Counted from the stretch's first letter, positions 18,753 through 29,666 are shown. The stretch is 64,000 nucleotides of DNA from Xenorhabdus griffiniae (GCF_037265215.1 NZ_CP147737.1:3318001-3382000), one strand, 5' to 3'. Notes: generated by a model not told the origin, from the letters alone. Translations and numbers: made by a program.

Positions 18753-19711
18753 TGAAACGTACTTGGCTTGTCGTTTTTTTATTGGCGAGTAGCCTGATAA
18801 ATCCTCTAAAGGCCTCAGCGCAACAAAGCAACGCTGAGGCTTTGTTACAGGATATGAGTAAGGCAGTGCAAACGCTGGATTACGAGCTTGGCTTCATCAT
18901 CTTAGAACAGCAATTTCTCGTTCCCTTGCGTTACCGTCATGCCATTATTGATGGACAGGTTATGGCTCAAATCATCCAAATGGATGGTTCACGTAGGGAA
19001 ATTATCCAGCGCGGTGACCAAATCAGCTATTACGAACCTGGATTAGACTCATTTAGTATCCGTGGTTCTCATATCGTCGATTATCTTCCACCGATCATCT
19101 TTGCCGATTTTGCCCAATTACAAAAATTTTACCGTTTTATTGATGCAGGCAGCACGAATTTTGGCGATTATCCTGTGCGTTTTGTACGCATCATATCGAA
19201 AGATAAATCCCGTTATAATTATAACCTGTTGATTGATGAGAAAAATCATCTTCCTCTGCTGATAGACCTATTAGATAAGGATAATAAAACAGTCATTGAA
19301 CAATTCCGTGTCGTGTCATCAACTGTGAATGACTCGATTAAAACGGAATTGAATGTAATTACTGATTTGAAATTACCACCTATGCTGCTCATTCCTCCTG
19401 CTGATAAATTGAAATTCAATTGGCTGGTTGGAAAAATGCCTGACGGTTTCAAAGAAATTTCACGTAACAGCCGAAAACTATCAGAGACAGAATGGTTAGA
19501 GTCCATTATGTATGGTGATGGATTGTTTAATTTTTCTGTAAATGTGGTGAACTCAGATAAAAAAATTGTCGATGAACAACCATTTCGACAGGGCAGAAGA
19601 ACGGTTTATACTTTGACCAGAGGCAAAAACAGCATAACAGTCATTGGTGAGCTGCCTTTCGCAACAGCCGAACAAATTGCAGCAAGCGTGACGTTTACGG
19701 GAGAAAATTGA
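18752..19711 (+). CDS. rseB: Sigma-E regulatory protein RseB
   Basis: This is a 319-residue periplasmic protein with a cleavable signal (MKRTWLVVFLLASSLINPLKASAQ). It contains the MucB/RseB N-terminal LolA-like domain (AEALLQDMSKAVQTLDYE) and a C-terminal domain ending TVIGELPFATAEQIAASVTF. It binds RseA and senses off-pathway LPS. The ATG at 18752 overlaps the rseA stop; a GTG one codon upstream is also possible. Confidence 0.95.
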   Translation: MKRTWLVVFLLASSLINPLKASAQQSNAEALLQDMSKAVQTLDYELGFIILEQQFLVPLRYRHAIIDGQVMAQIIQMDGSRREIIQRGDQISYYEPGLDSFSIRGSHIVDYLPPIIFADFAQLQKFYRFIDAGSTNFGDYPVRFVRIISKDKSRYNYNLLIDEKNHLPLLIDLLDKDNKTVIEQFRVVSSTVNDSIKTELNVITDLKLPPMLLIPPADKLKFNWLVGKMPDGFKEISRNSRKLSETEWLESIMYGDGLFNFSVNVVNSDKKIVDEQPFRQGRRTVYTLTRGKNSITVIGELPFATAEQIAASVTFTGEN

Positions 19712-20175
19712 TGGTTAAAGAGTGGGCAACTGTTGTCCGTTGGCACAAAGGGCGGGCATTATTACGTTATGGCTCATCTTCAGGTTGCGGTAGCTGTCAA
19801 ACCAAAGCAGCCTGTGGTTCTTATTTACTGGAAAAGATAGGGCCAGAAAGCATCCATCAGTTGGAACTGGAAATTGCTCAACCACTCCAACCGGGGCAGA
19901 AGGTTGAAGTAGGCATTCCTGAAAGCAGTCTGCTACGTTCAGCTATGCTGGTATATTTGACACCCTTGTTGGGGTTGTTTTTGGTTGCCGCACTTTTTCA
20001 ATTTTGGACGACTGACCAATTATGGACCTGCTTAGGCGGGGTTGGCGGTGGAGTCGCTGGTTTCTTCATTGCTCGCAAGATCGCGGCGTATTGGGATAAT
20101 TTGCAAGCATACCAGCCTGTTGTGTTACAAATTGGTTTACCTCCTGATTCGATTAAGGTTCTACAGCAAGAATAA
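19711..20175 (+). CDS. rseC: Sigma-E operon protein RseC
   Basis: The 154-residue inner-membrane protein begins MVKEWATVVRWHKGRALLRY and has the cysteine cluster CGSCQTKAACG. Two transmembrane helices follow around residues 73-92 and 97-115 (LVYLTPLLGLFLVAALFQFW and the Gly-rich GGVGGGVAGFFI). RseC is linked to SoxR reduction and sigma-E control. The start overlaps the rseB stop. Confidence 0.94.
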   Translation: MVKEWATVVRWHKGRALLRYGSSSGCGSCQTKAACGSYLLEKIGPESIHQLELEIAQPLQPGQKVEVGIPESSLLRSAMLVYLTPLLGLFLVAALFQFWTTDQLWTCLGGVGGGVAGFFIARKIAAYWDNLQAYQPVVLQIGLPPDSIKVLQQE

Positions 20176-20258
20176 TCTGTTTTACCATACGAGCTTCAAC
20201 TTTAATTTATCATTACTGAAAACAACTGGGTCATACTGAAAACGACAGGCATGGCTAA

Positions 20259-20288
20259 GTTTTCACGGGTTTGGTTTTCACGGGTTTG
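20259..20288. repeat. Exact 15-bp tandem duplication in the lepA leader
   Basis: GTTTTCACGGGTTTG is repeated twice back to back with no spacer. It lies in the 229-bp gap between rseC and lepA and ends inside a TTGACA-like -35 hexamer (20285-20290). Confidence 0.9.
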
Positions 20289-20404
20289 ACATGTAGAATA
20301 CAGCTCCTCAGGCCAGTGGCCGAACCAATAAACTGTCGCTTTATGTCCATCAATGTGTCCATAGGCGAATGATTCAGAAATATTAAGGCAAAAAAGATTT
20401 AATA

Positions 20405-22201
20405 ATGAAGCAAATAAGAAATTTCTCCATTATCGCCCACATTGACCACGGTAAATCCACGCTCTCTGACCGGATTATTCAAATTTGTGGTGGTTTGTCT
20501 GATCGCGAAATGGCAGCGCAAGTACTGGATTCAATGGATCTTGAACGTGAACGCGGGATCACGATCAAAGCACAAAGTGTAACCCTTGATTACAAGGCAA
20601 ATGACGGGCAAGTCTACCAATTAAACTTTATCGATACGCCAGGGCATGTTGACTTCTCTTACGAAGTTTCCCGTTCATTGGCTGCGTGTGAAGGTGCTTT
20701 GCTGGTTGTTGATGCAGGGCAGGGGGTTGAAGCCCAGACATTGGCTAACTGCTATACCGCCATTGAAATGGATTTGGAAGTCGTTCCAGTTCTGAATAAA
20801 ATTGACCTTCCTGCTGCTGAACCAGAGCGTGTCGCTGAAGAAATCGAAGACATTGTTGGTATTGATGCGACCAATGCTGTTCGTTGTTCTGCAAAAACGG
20901 GCGTGGGTGTACAGGATGTTATTGAACGTCTGGTGGAAGAGATACCGCCACCAGAAGGCGATCCTGATGCTCCATTACAGGCCCTGATTATTGACTCATG
21001 GTTTGATAATTACCTTGGTGTTGTGTCACTTGTTCGTATTAAAAACGGTACGTTGCGTAAAGGTGACAAAATTAAGGTAATGAGCACTGGACAGGTATAC
21101 AACGCTGACCGATTGGGTATCTTCACACCGAAACGCATTGATCGTGATGTGTTGAATTGTGGTGAAGTAGGCTGGTTGGTCTGTGCCATCAAAGATATTC
21201 TGGGGGCGCCAGTTGGGGATACACTGACAACGGCTCGCCAGCCTGCGGAAAAAGCCCTGCCTGGTTTTAAAAAGGTCAAACCGCAAGTTTATGCTGGTCT
21301 GTTTCCTGTAAGTTCTGATGACTATGAAGCATTCCGTGATGCGTTGGGCAAACTGAGCTTAAATGATGCATCATTATTCTACGAACCAGAAAGTTCGACT
21401 GCGCTGGGTTTTGGTTTCCGCTGTGGTTTCCTTGGCTTGCTGCATATGGAAATCATTCAGGAGCGCCTGGAACGTGAATATGATCTTGATTTGATCACAA
21501 CGGCTCCAACAGTTGTTTATGAAGTTGAGACAACCAGTGGTGATATTATCTATGTTGATAGTCCATCCAAGTTGCCACCATTAAACAACATTAATGAATT
21601 GCGTGAGCCGATTGCAGAATGTCACATGTTGTTGCCGAAAGAGTACCTTGGCAACGTCATTACACTCTGCGTAGAAAAACGCGGTGTGCAGACAAATATG
21701 GTTTATCACGGTAATCAGGTTGCACTAACTTATGAAATTCCAATGGCTGAAGTGGTTCTGGATTTCTTTGACCGCTTAAAATCAACATCTCGTGGTTACG
21801 CCTCGTTAGATTATAATTTTATCCGCTTCCAGGATTCGGACATGGTTCGTGTAGATGTCTTGATTAACGGTGAGCGTGTTGATGCCCTGGCATTGATTAC
21901 TCACCGTGACAACTCTCAGTACCGTGGACGTGAGCTGGTGGAAAAAATGAAAGATCTGATCCCACGCCAGCAGTTTGACATTGCTATTCAGGCTGCCATA
22001 GGAACTCACATTATTGCGCGTTCTACCGTTAAGCAATTACGTAAAAACGTATTGGCGAAATGTTATGGTGGTGACGTCAGCCGTAAGAAAAAGTTATTGC
22101 AGAAACAGAAAGAAGGTAAAAAACGCATGAAGCAGGTCGGCAATGTTGAACTGCCGCAGGAAGCTTTCTTAGCGATTCTGCATGTTGGCAAAGATAATTA
22201 A
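20405..22201 (+). CDS. lepA: Elongation factor 4 (LepA)
   Basis: This is a 598-residue translational GTPase (E. coli 599). G1 is [14 protein letters not shown]3 [12 protein letters not shown] and G4 NKIDLP. The LepA-specific C-terminal domain ends [20 protein letters not shown] before the last beta region. It acts in ribosome biogenesis and initiation and in translocation under stress. Operon partner of lepB, 22 bp downstream. Confidence 0.98.
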   Translation: MKQIRNFSIIAHIDHGKSTLSDRIIQICGGLSDREMAAQVLDSMDLERERGITIKAQSVTLDYKANDGQVYQLNFIDTPGHVDFSYEVSRSLAACEGALLVVDAGQGVEAQTLANCYTAIEMDLEVVPVLNKIDLPAAEPERVAEEIEDIVGIDATNAVRCSAKTGVGVQDVIERLVEEIPPPEGDPDAPLQALIIDSWFDNYLGVVSLVRIKNGTLRKGDKIKVMSTGQVYNADRLGIFTPKRIDRDVLNCGEVGWLVCAIKDILGAPVGDTLTTARQPAEKALPGFKKVKPQVYAGLFPVSSDDYEAFRDALGKLSLNDASLFYEPESSTALGFGFRCGFLGLLHMEIIQERLEREYDLDLITTAPTVVYEVETTSGDIIYVDSPSKLPPLNNINELREPIAECHMLLPKEYLGNVITLCVEKRGVQTNMVYHGNQVALTYEIPMAEVVLDFFDRLKSTSRGYASLDYNFIRFQDSDMVRVDVLINGERVDALALITHRDNSQYRGRELVEKMKDLIPRQQFDIAIQAAIGTHIIARSTVKQLRKNVLAKCYGGDVSRKKKLLQKQKEGKKRMKQVGNVELPQEAFLAILHVGKDN

Positions 22202-22223
22202 CACAAGGTCGTAAGGAGTTCAA

Positions 22224-23195
22224 ATGGCTAACACTTTTGCCTTGATATTAACGTTAGCAACGTTAATTACTGGTATTCTTTGGTGCATAGAGCGATTTAA
22301 GTTCGCACCTGAACGTAAGAAAAAACTTGCTCATATTCAGGAACAGGCGACAGGAGCAGAAGCTCAGGAAGCTTTGGCTAAAGGACTTAACAAACCTTCA
22401 TGGGTTGAAACACTTGCATCTGTCTTTCCAGTGTTAGCCATTGTGTTGGTTCTGCGCTCTTTCGTCTATGAACCTTTTCAGATCCCTTCTGGTTCAATGA
22501 TGCCGACATTGTTGATCGGGGATTTTATTCTGGTTGAAAAATTTGCTTATGGTTTAAAAGATCCCATTACGCAAACAACCTTAATTAAGACTGGCGAGCC
22601 TAAGCGTGGCGATATTGCAGTTTTCAAATTCCCGAAGAACCCAAGCATAGATTTTGTAAAACGCATTATTGGCTTACCTGGAGATAAGATCGTTTACGAT
22701 TATGTCAACAAAGAGCTTCAGGTTTACCCGGGCTGTGGCTGGAATGCGCAATGTAAGGGCGATTTACCGGTTACTTATCGGAATGTGTTCCCAAGTGAAT
22801 GGACAATAAAAGAGGCTGTGACACCAGAAGGCGTTCGTATAAGTGGTGTTTATCAAGTTCCGGTTGATGAGTCAGTAGGGCCGAACGCTCTTCGCCAGGA
22901 CGAAAGAGTCGAAACTTTAGGTAATGTGTCGCACCATATTTTGACCATTCCTGTAATACAACGTTTCCCTGGTTTCTCTCAAGAAGGTTTGCCAGTAGGG
23001 ACTTGGGTTGTTCCTAAGGGGCAATATTTTGCCATGGGTGATAACCGTGACAATAGTGATGATAGTCGTTCATGGGGCTTTGTACCGGAGAAAAATCTGG
23101 TAGGCCGTGCAACTGCCATTTGGATGAGCTTTGAAAAACAGGAAGGTGAATGGCCTACTGGTGTGCGCTTTAGTCGAATTGGTGGAATTCACTAA
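22224..23195 (+). CDS. lepB: Signal peptidase I (LepB)
   Basis: The 323-residue inner-membrane protease has two N-terminal transmembrane helices (residues about 4-22 and 60-78). Catalytic Ser91 is in IPSGSMMPTLLIGD and the general base Lys146 is in IDFVKRIIGLPGD. MGDNRDNSDDSRSWGFV is also conserved. It removes Sec and Tat signal peptides on the periplasmic side. A strong AAGGAG ribosome site precedes the start. Confidence 0.98.
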   Translation: MANTFALILTLATLITGILWCIERFKFAPERKKKLAHIQEQATGAEAQEALAKGLNKPSWVETLASVFPVLAIVLVLRSFVYEPFQIPSGSMMPTLLIGDFILVEKFAYGLKDPITQTTLIKTGEPKRGDIAVFKFPKNPSIDFVKRIIGLPGDKIVYDYVNKELQVYPGCGWNAQCKGDLPVTYRNVFPSEWTIKEAVTPEGVRISGVYQVPVDESVGPNALRQDERVETLGNVSHHILTIPVIQRFPGFSQEGLPVGTWVVPKGQYFAMGDNRDNSDDSRSWGFVPEKNLVGRATAIWMSFEKQEGEWPTGVRFSRIGGIH

Positions 23196-23258
23196 TATTT
23201 ATATATTAGCGCAGCATTAATTTATCTCACAGTGTAGAATATTCTTTCAAACGAGATG

Positions 23259-23381
23259 ACTGGCTCCTAAAGAGGATGAATACTTTGGGAGCCAGTGCAA
23301 ACGCAACAGTTTTGTAAGGCATACCGCAAAAATATCCCCAAGAGAAATTGCGGGTTAATATCGCCTCACAGGTCTGTTGCG
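23259..23381 (+). promoter_or_regulatory. Structured 5' leader of rnc (probable RNase III autoregulation site)
   Basis: A 14-bp stem pairs 23259-23272 with 23283-23296 (one G-T pair) over a 10-base loop. A second nested structure pairs CGCAACAG (23302) with CTGTTGCG (23374) around an inner CCGCAA/TTGCGG stem. E. coli rnc is known to be autoregulated by cleavage of a leader hairpin, so the first stem is a good candidate target. Confidence 0.65.
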
Positions 23382-23422
23382 TGTGCTTTTTATTTGATGA
23401 ATTCTAACTGAATTGGTAGCAC

Positions 23423-24103
23423 ATGAACCCCATAATAACGAACCGGTTACAACATAAGCTAGGATATAGCTTTAAACAGCACGATTTGTTGCTTCAAGCA
23501 TTGACTCACCGCAGTGCCAGTAGCAAGCATAATGAACGTTTGGAATTTCTTGGTGACTCCATCCTGAGTTTTGTCATTGCTAATGCCCTTTACCATCGTT
23601 TTCCCCGTGTTGATGAAGGGGATATGAGCCGAATGCGGGCAACATTGGTGCGTGGTAATACTCTGGCGGAGCTAGCCAGGGAATTTGAATTAGGTGAATG
23701 CCTGCGTTTGGGGCCGGGTGAGTTAAAGAGTGGAGGACATCGTCGCGAATCCATTTTAGCGGATAGCATTGAAGCCTTAATCGGCGCTATTTTTCTTGAT
23801 AGCGACATTCAGACAGTCGAAAAGATTATCTTGAATTGGTATGAAACCCGTTTGAATGAAATTAGCCCAGGCGATAAGCAAAAAGATCCTAAAACCCGTT
23901 TACAAGAATATTTGCAAGGGCGTCATCTGCCGTTGCCTACATATCTGGTTGTTCAGGTTCGTGGGGAAGCCCATGATCAGGAATTTACAATTCACTGTCA
24001 GGTCAGTGGATTTGAACAACCGGTCAGAGGAGTCGGTTCCAGTCGCCGCAAGGCAGAGCAGGCGGCTGCGGAACAAGCATTAAAACAACTGGAGCTTGAA
24101 TGA
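23423..24103 (+). CDS. rnc: Ribonuclease III
   Basis: The protein has 226 residues, as in E. coli. The catalytic signature is [18 protein letters not shown], with a second acidic cluster in [15 protein letters not shown]. The C-terminal double-stranded-RNA-binding domain covers about residues 155-225 ([12 protein letters not shown] through [18 protein letters not shown]). It processes rRNA and structured mRNAs. It overlaps era by 4 bp. Confidence 0.98.
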   Translation: MNPIITNRLQHKLGYSFKQHDLLLQALTHRSASSKHNERLEFLGDSILSFVIANALYHRFPRVDEGDMSRMRATLVRGNTLAELAREFELGECLRLGPGELKSGGHRRESILADSIEALIGAIFLDSDIQTVEKIILNWYETRLNEISPGDKQKDPKTRLQEYLQGRHLPLPTYLVVQVRGEAHDQEFTIHCQVSGFEQPVRGVGSSRRKAEQAAAEQALKQLELE

Positions 24104-25005
24104 GCGAAGAAAAAAACTATTGCGGATTCGTTGCAATAGTCGGTCGGCCTAATGTTGGTAAATCAACGTTATTGAATCAGTTATTGGGCCAAAAAGTATC
24201 TATTACCTCCCGTAAACCTCAAACGACGCGGCATCGCATCATGGGGATCCATACGGAAGGGGCTTACCAAACTATCTATGTTGATACACCGGGTCTGCAT
24301 ATTGAAGAAAAGCGGGCGATAAACCGCCTGATGAACCGTGCGGCGAGCAGCTCTATTGGTGATGTCGAACTGGTTATTTTTGTTGTGGAAGGTACGCACT
24401 GGACACCCGATGATGAAATGGTGGTGAATAAGTTACGTCATTTGCGTTGTCCTGTCTTACTGGCTATCAATAAAGTGGACAATGTAACGGATAAAACCCT
24501 TCTTCTGCCACATATCGGTTTTCTTAGCCAACAGATGAATTTTCTCGATGTTGTGCCGATTAGCGCCGAAAAAGGCATGAATGTTGATACTATTGCCAAC
24601 ATAGTACGTGATCATATGCCACAGGCGGATCATCACTTCCCAGAGGATTACATTACTGATCGCTCACAGCGTTTTATGGCGTCAGAAATCATCCGTGAAA
24701 AACTGATGCGTTTTTTGGGTGATGAACTCCCCTATTCTGTGACAGTGGAAATTGAGCAATTTGTTACCAATGAGCGTGGAGGCTATACCATCCACGGTTT
24801 GATTCTGGTAGAGCGTGATGGTCAGAAGAAAATGGTGATTGGTAATAAAGGCAGCAAAATCAAGAAGATTGGCATAGAAGCCCGTCAGGATATGGAAAAG
24901 CTGTTTGATATGAAAGTCCACCTGGAATTGTGGGTAAAAGTGAAATCCGGTTGGGCTGATGACGAACGAGCGCTGCGTAGCCTCGGTTACGTTGACGACT
25001 TATAA
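24100..25005 (+). CDS. era: Ribosome-assembly GTPase Era
   Basis: This 301-residue protein has G1 [13 protein letters not shown]3 DTPGLH, G4 NKVD, and a C-terminal KH domain with [13 protein letters not shown]. It binds 16S rRNA near the 3' end during 30S maturation. The ATGA overlap with rnc indicates coupled translation. Confidence 0.98.
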   Translation: MSEEKNYCGFVAIVGRPNVGKSTLLNQLLGQKVSITSRKPQTTRHRIMGIHTEGAYQTIYVDTPGLHIEEKRAINRLMNRAASSSIGDVELVIFVVEGTHWTPDDEMVVNKLRHLRCPVLLAINKVDNVTDKTLLLPHIGFLSQQMNFLDVVPISAEKGMNVDTIANIVRDHMPQADHHFPEDYITDRSQRFMASEIIREKLMRFLGDELPYSVTVEIEQFVTNERGGYTIHGLILVERDGQKKMVIGNKGSKIKKIGIEARQDMEKLFDMKVHLELWVKVKSGWADDERALRSLGYVDDL

Positions 25006-25014
25006 GGCTGATTT

Positions 25015-25752
25015 GTGGACGGCTGGCAGAGAGCCTTTGTGCTTCACGGGCGCCCTTACAGTGAAACCAGTTTATTGCTGGATTTTTTTACTGAACATGA
25101 AGGGCGGGTACGTGTTTTAGCGAAAGGGGCACGCAGCCGTCGCTCCAATCTAAAAGGTTGTTTGCAACCTTTCACCCCGCTGCTTATTCGTTGGAGTGGT
25201 CGGGGTGAAATCAAGACATTAAGAGACGCAGAGCCTATCTCATTGGCTCTTCCCTTAACGGGAAGTGTGCTCTACAGCGGTTTATATGTGAATGAACTCT
25301 TGTCCAGACTTCTTGAGCAAGGAACGGCATATCCCGCGCTTTTTTTTGACTACCTCCAATGTTTACAAGCGCTTGCAGCGAGTGAATACACACCAGAATG
25401 TGCATTGCGTCGTTTTGAATTAGCGTTACTAACCAATATGGGATACGGAGTAGATTATCTTCACTGTGCAGGAAGTGGTGAACCTATATCGGATACCATG
25501 ACTTACCGTTATCGTGAAGAAAAAGGGTTTATTGCCAGTTTGGTTGTGGATCACTACAGTTTTACAGGTTATGAACTCAAGGCACTGGCAAATAGCGAAT
25601 TTCCCGATCAGGTGACCTTGAAAGCGGCGAAGCGTTTCACTCGCATTGCTTTGAAACCTTATCTGGGGGGAAAACCGTTAAAGAGCCGTGAGCTATTTCG
25701 TCAATTCGTACGTAAAAAAACTGATAACCCCAACAAGAAAAATGAAAACTAA
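25015..25752 (+). CDS. recO: DNA repair protein RecO
   Basis: The 245-residue protein uses a GTG start nine bases after the era stop, preceded by AAGG. The OB-fold N-terminus reads [22 protein letters not shown], followed by [19 protein letters not shown]. It works with RecR to load RecA on SSB-coated gaps. It is the third gene of the rnc-era-recO operon. Confidence 0.95.
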   Translation: MDGWQRAFVLHGRPYSETSLLLDFFTEHEGRVRVLAKGARSRRSNLKGCLQPFTPLLIRWSGRGEIKTLRDAEPISLALPLTGSVLYSGLYVNELLSRLLEQGTAYPALFFDYLQCLQALAASEYTPECALRRFELALLTNMGYGVDYLHCAGSGEPISDTMTYRYREEKGFIASLVVDHYSFTGYELKALANSEFPDQVTLKAAKRFTRIALKPYLGGKPLKSRELFRQFVRKKTDNPNKKNEN

Positions 25753-25820
25753 AGTAAGCCACCTTTTCATGATGAAGAGTGTAGACTTTACTGAATCTTA
25801 TGTTATTGCAGGAGCTAAAA

Positions 25821-26552
25821 ATGGCTGAGGTATTGTTAGGTATCAACATTGATCACATTGCAACCTTGCGTAATGCCCGTGGGACACAGTATCCCGATCC
25901 CGTTCAGGCAGCATTTGTTGCAGAGCAAGCGGGAGCAGATGGTATAACGGTTCACCTACGTGAAGATCGCCGCCATATTACTGACAGAGATGTTCAATTA
26001 TTAAAAAACACAATCCAAACCCGCATGAACCTTGAAATGGCGGTAACAGATGAGATGGTGGGGATTGCTTGCCAAATCAAACCTGCTTTCTGTTGCTTAG
26101 TGCCTGAAAAGCGTCAAGAGGTCACAACTGAAGGTGGACTGGATGTGTTTGGACAAAAAGAGCACATTGCTGCGGCTATTAAGACTTTATCAGAAGCGGG
26201 GATTTTAGTGTCTTTGTTCATTGATGCGGATCACCAACAAATTGATGCTGCTGTCGAAGTTGGGGCGCCATTTATTGAAATTCACACGGGTGCGTATGCA
26301 GATGCAGAGAATGAGAGACAGCAGGAAAAAGAGTTTCAGCGTATCAAAGAAGCCGCAACCTATGCAGCCGCGAAAGGGCTTAAAGTCAATGCAGGCCACG
26401 GTTTGACCTATCACAATGTGCAGCGCATTGCAGCCTTACCTGAAATTTATGAATTGAATATAGGACATGCCATTATTGGCCGTGCTGTATTCAGTGGCTT
26501 ATCTGCGGCTGTTGCGGATATGAAAACTTTATTGCGGGAAGCACGCCGTTAA
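25821..26552 (+). CDS. pdxJ: Pyridoxine 5'-phosphate synthase
   Basis: The ATG at 25821 follows a GCAGGAG site and gives 243 residues, as in E. coli. The protein starts [20 protein letters not shown] and includes [12 protein letters not shown] and EIHTGAYA. It condenses an aminoacetone phosphate with deoxyxylulose phosphate to form pyridoxine 5'-phosphate. Its TAA overlaps the acpS ATG. Confidence 0.97.
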   Translation: MAEVLLGINIDHIATLRNARGTQYPDPVQAAFVAEQAGADGITVHLREDRRHITDRDVQLLKNTIQTRMNLEMAVTDEMVGIACQIKPAFCCLVPEKRQEVTTEGGLDVFGQKEHIAAAIKTLSEAGILVSLFIDADHQQIDAAVEVGAPFIEIHTGAYADAENERQQEKEFQRIKEAATYAAAKGLKVNAGHGLTYHNVQRIAALPEIYELNIGHAIIGRAVFSGLSAAVADMKTLLREARR

Positions 26553-26932
26553 TGGCTATTCTTGGATTAGGCACTGATATTGTTGAAATATCCCGCATTG
26601 AAGAAATTGTCGGGCGTTCGGGAGAACGTCTGGCAAGGCGAGTTCTGAGTGATAGGGAATGGCAGCAATATCAACAGCATAACCAGCCTGTCCGCTTCCT
26701 TGCAAAACGGTTTGCGGTCAAGGAAGCGGCAGCTAAAGCTTTTGGAACTGGTATCCGTAATGGACTGGCCTTTAATCAATTTGAAGTGATTAATGATCCA
26801 CTGGGAAAACCCACATTGAAACTTCATGGAGAGGCCGAAGTGCTGGCTAACAAATTAAGGGTAAAATCCATGCATGTCACACTAGCAGATGAACGGCGTT
26901 ATGCCTGTGCGACGGTGATATTGGAAAATTAA
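26552..26932 (+). CDS. acpS: Holo-[acyl-carrier-protein] synthase
   Basis: The 126-residue enzyme has the [14 protein letters not shown] magnesium-binding motif and [15 protein letters not shown]. It attaches 4'-phosphopantetheine to apo-ACP. It is translationally coupled to pdxJ and convergent with yfhL, with 2 bp between the stops. Confidence 0.97.
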   Translation: MAILGLGTDIVEISRIEEIVGRSGERLARRVLSDREWQQYQQHNQPVRFLAKRFAVKEAAAKAFGTGIRNGLAFNQFEVINDPLGKPTLKLHGEAEVLANKLRVKSMHVTLADERRYACATVILEN

Positions 26933-26934
26933 AT

Positions 26935-27204
<270 letters not shown>

Positions 27205-27429
27205 TTAAATCAATTAAGTCTTTTAAGTTGCAGACTTAATTCTTCCTGATTTGTTGCTCCAGACATCCTTTGTTATTTCATACAATATATTTACAAAAAC
27301 ATGGTTACAGATAAATGCATTGTGCAAAGAAAAGCTATCTGGAGGCATATATTAACACATCAGAAAGCAGTCTAATACTTTTATCATGGTATATACTTAA
27401 ATATATTTTCAATACCTTAGAGTAAAAAC

Positions 27430-28077
27430 ATGCTTGAATACATCGTAAAACATGGCAATGATATTGTGAAAGTCTTGGGATCTATCGGGACTTTTATTGG
27501 TATTATTTTGTCCGTATTAAAGAAGATTTATGCCGATGTGTGTGTGTTTAGAGAGAGAAAGGCCATAAAGTATATCAAATATCTTAACGAATATAACGTT
27601 TATTTAGATGGTTTGAGTAAAGAATATATTAAACATCAAATTGCATCTGAAATAATGTTTGATGTTACAAAGATAAAATCTGATAAATTTAGAAATATAT
27701 TTATTAAGTTGAAACAAAATGGGTTGAGTCCTGAATATATAGATATTCTTAAGAGGTTGAAAACATATATTGTCGTAAACTCTGGTGTGGTGCAAATTAA
27801 TGTCAGTTTTTACTATTACTTTACTTATTGTTTTGAGAAAATATTTTCAACTTATTTTTTCACTTTAGCATTTGTTGTGTTAGTTGTGTTTTTATTCAAA
27901 GTTGATGCCTTGAGTAATACTATCGGGAGTGTTTTAGATTTCTTTTTCGTCATGTTAAGTATGATTTTACTGATGGTGATTGGTATCTATTTATTGATGT
28001 TAAGCCCGTCAAAATATCAAATCCGAAAATTAAATAAGGAATTAATTAAATATAAAATCGATGATGTTTCTTTATAG
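27430..28077 (+). CDS. Hypothetical membrane protein, 215 aa
   Basis: The protein has a short hydrophobic N-terminal segment (residues about 14-32), a charged middle domain rich in Lys and Tyr, and two strong transmembrane segments (about 142-158 and 167-190). It then has a short basic tail. I recognise no family. The gene is markedly AT-rich compared with yfhL and tadA and lies beside two small repeats and an IS-disrupted gene, so horizontal acquisition is likely. Confidence 0.6.
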   Translation: MLEYIVKHGNDIVKVLGSIGTFIGIILSVLKKIYADVCVFRERKAIKYIKYLNEYNVYLDGLSKEYIKHQIASEIMFDVTKIKSDKFRNIFIKLKQNGLSPEYIDILKRLKTYIVVNSGVVQINVSFYYYFTYCFEKIFSTYFFTLAFVVLVVFLFKVDALSNTIGSVLDFFFVMLSMILLMVIGIYLLMLSPSKYQIRKLNKELIKYKIDDVSL

Positions 28078-28100
28078 ACGGTATTGGTTGAATTGTTATT

Positions 28101-28204
28101 ATAAATAGCGATTCAAAATGATAGGAGTATTCCTTACCCCGCGCGGAGCGCGGGGTAAGGAACTCCAACATATGATACTCTCAGTATTATGAAAACCTAT
28201 TTAT
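28101..28204. repeat. Small inverted-repeat element, family 1 copy B (104 bp)
   Basis: It runs from ATAAATAGCG to CCTATTTAT with a central perfect palindrome (TTCCTTACCCCGCGC with its complement). It is inverted relative to copies A and C and nearly identical to copy D at 39417. It touches a family 2 element on its right. Confidence 0.87.
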
Positions 28205-28205
28205 C

Positions 28206-28312
28206 TATACGCATTAAACTTCAAGTTGCAATTTACATCATTCTATGAAACCTGATTTCTCCTCCACTTCGCGGGGAGAAATCACATGCATCTTGAAGTG
28301 AGATTGATATAA
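28206..28312. repeat. Small inverted-repeat element, family 2 copy a (107 bp)
   Basis: It starts TATACGCATTAAACTTCAAG and ends with an AGATTGATATA-type terminus. The interior holds TTTCTCC...GGAGAAA complementary arms. Other copies are at 47113, 53251, 61695 and, collapsed, 61295. Both ends carry TA. Confidence 0.85.
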
Positions 28313-28786
28313 ACTTAAAGTCTGTTAGATAGTGAAATTAATTTTGTGTGTCTTCTGGAGCGACCCCAATGAAATCAAGCTGCTTAACGGAAGTTATATT
28401 ACCCAATAATTATCACACGAGCGATTTTTTAGCCTTTCATCAGCGGGATGAAATGGGCGTTTCTGAAATAGTACAACATAATCAAATTAAAAAAGGGATT
28501 ATTTGGTATGAAAATCCAGCTCTTTTAACCATCACAATAGAAAAGAATAGAGCGAAAATACAACTTGATATTGATGGTGATAAAGACTGTTCTTCACAAC
28601 ATGAAGCATTATCGACGTTAGCCTCTCATATGCTTGGTTTAAAACAACCTGTTGATATCTTTGAATCTATCTATCAAGATCATCCCGTTATTGGCGAATT
28701 GGTTAACAGACAAACAGGCTTACGCATTTATCAGTCCGCGGCACCTTTTGAAGCACTAAGTTGGGCGATTATTGGGCAACAAATTA

Positions 28787-29666
28787 GGGCGTGTTGACGT
28801 TTCGTGGAGGGAAGTTTGAACAGCATGATGATCTGGTATCATTGTCTTCGCGAAAAAACCATTACCCCAGCTCATCATGCCAAGAACAATGTTATCAAAA
28901 TCTTTATGGAATACGCTAGCTGTATTAATGCAACAACATGGATGTATTTACCACAAAGACGCGCATTACCTGACTTTCGAAGGGATCCTTTATCGAATGA
29001 GAACGGGATGTCCGTGGCGGGATTTACCCGATGAATTTGGCAAATGGAATACGCTTTTTAAGCGCTTTAACGCCTGGTCAAAGAAAGGTGTTTTTGAATT
29101 ATTATTCAAATTGTTATCTGAAAATACAGACACCGAATGGTTATTCATTGATGGGAGTATTATCCGCGCTCATCAACATAGCTCAGGGGCAGCTTCAACA
29201 GAAGATGAAGCCATCGGTAAAAGTCGAGGTGGACGTTCGACTAAAATTCATTTGGCCGTAGACAGTTATGGTTTGCCTGTCCATTTTGAGCTGTCAGGGG
29301 GTCAAACGCACGACATTGTACATGCAGAAAGTTTGGTCACCCATTCACCCGCATCCGATTTTGTGATCGCGGATAAAGGTTACGATAGCGGTACTTTCAG
29401 AGATTTCGTTGAAAAACAAGGTTCAAAAACGGTCATTCCCTATCGAAAAAATAGCCGAAAACCCGATAAAAGTATTGATGAAGTTTTATACTGTTATCGG
29501 CATTTGGTCGAAAATGCGTTTGCCAGAATAAAACATTTTCGAGCTATTGCGACAAGATACGATAAATTGGCGCGAAATTACGCCAGTATGTTGGCACTGG
29601 CGTTTGTCATTATATGGTTACCGATGTGGGTTGAGTAAATGGTGAACTCAAAACGTCAACAGCCCC
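28787..29666 (+). mobile_element. IS5-family (IS427-group-like) insertion sequence, 880 bp
   Basis: The left end is GGGCGTGTTGACGTTTCG. The right end, reverse-complemented, is GGGGCTGTTGACGTTTTG, matching at 15 of 18 positions. The element is flanked by a TA duplication (28785-28786 and 29667-29668). It contains one complete transposase gene. Size, ends and TA target fit the IS427 group of the IS5 family (from memory). Confidence 0.9.
28877..29638 (+). CDS. IS5-family DDE transposase
   Basis: The 253-residue protein has an N-terminal DUF4096-like DNA-binding part including YRMRTGCPWRDLPDEFGKW. The DDE catalytic residues are in FIDGSIIRAH, VIADKGYDSG and LVENAFARIKHF. The reading frame is uninterrupted, so the element may be active. 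Many relatives need a programmed frameshift, but here one frame encodes the whole protein. Confidence 0.93.
   Translation: MPRTMLSKSLWNTLAVLMQQHGCIYHKDAHYLTFEGILYRMRTGCPWRDLPDEFGKWNTLFKRFNAWSKKGVFELLFKLLSENTDTEWLFIDGSIIRAHQHSSGAASTEDEAIGKSRGGRSTKIHLAVDSYGLPVHFELSGGQTHDIVHAESLVTHSPASDFVIADKGYDSGTFRDFVEKQGSKTVIPYRKNSRKPDKSIDEVLYCYRHLVENAFARIKHFRAIATRYDKLARNYASMLALAFVIIWLPMWVE

Noticed and set aside
29031..29261. Second frame inside the IS element as a separate ORF B needing frameshifting
   Set aside because: The 253-residue frame at 28877-29638 already contains all DDE motifs, so no frameshift product is needed.
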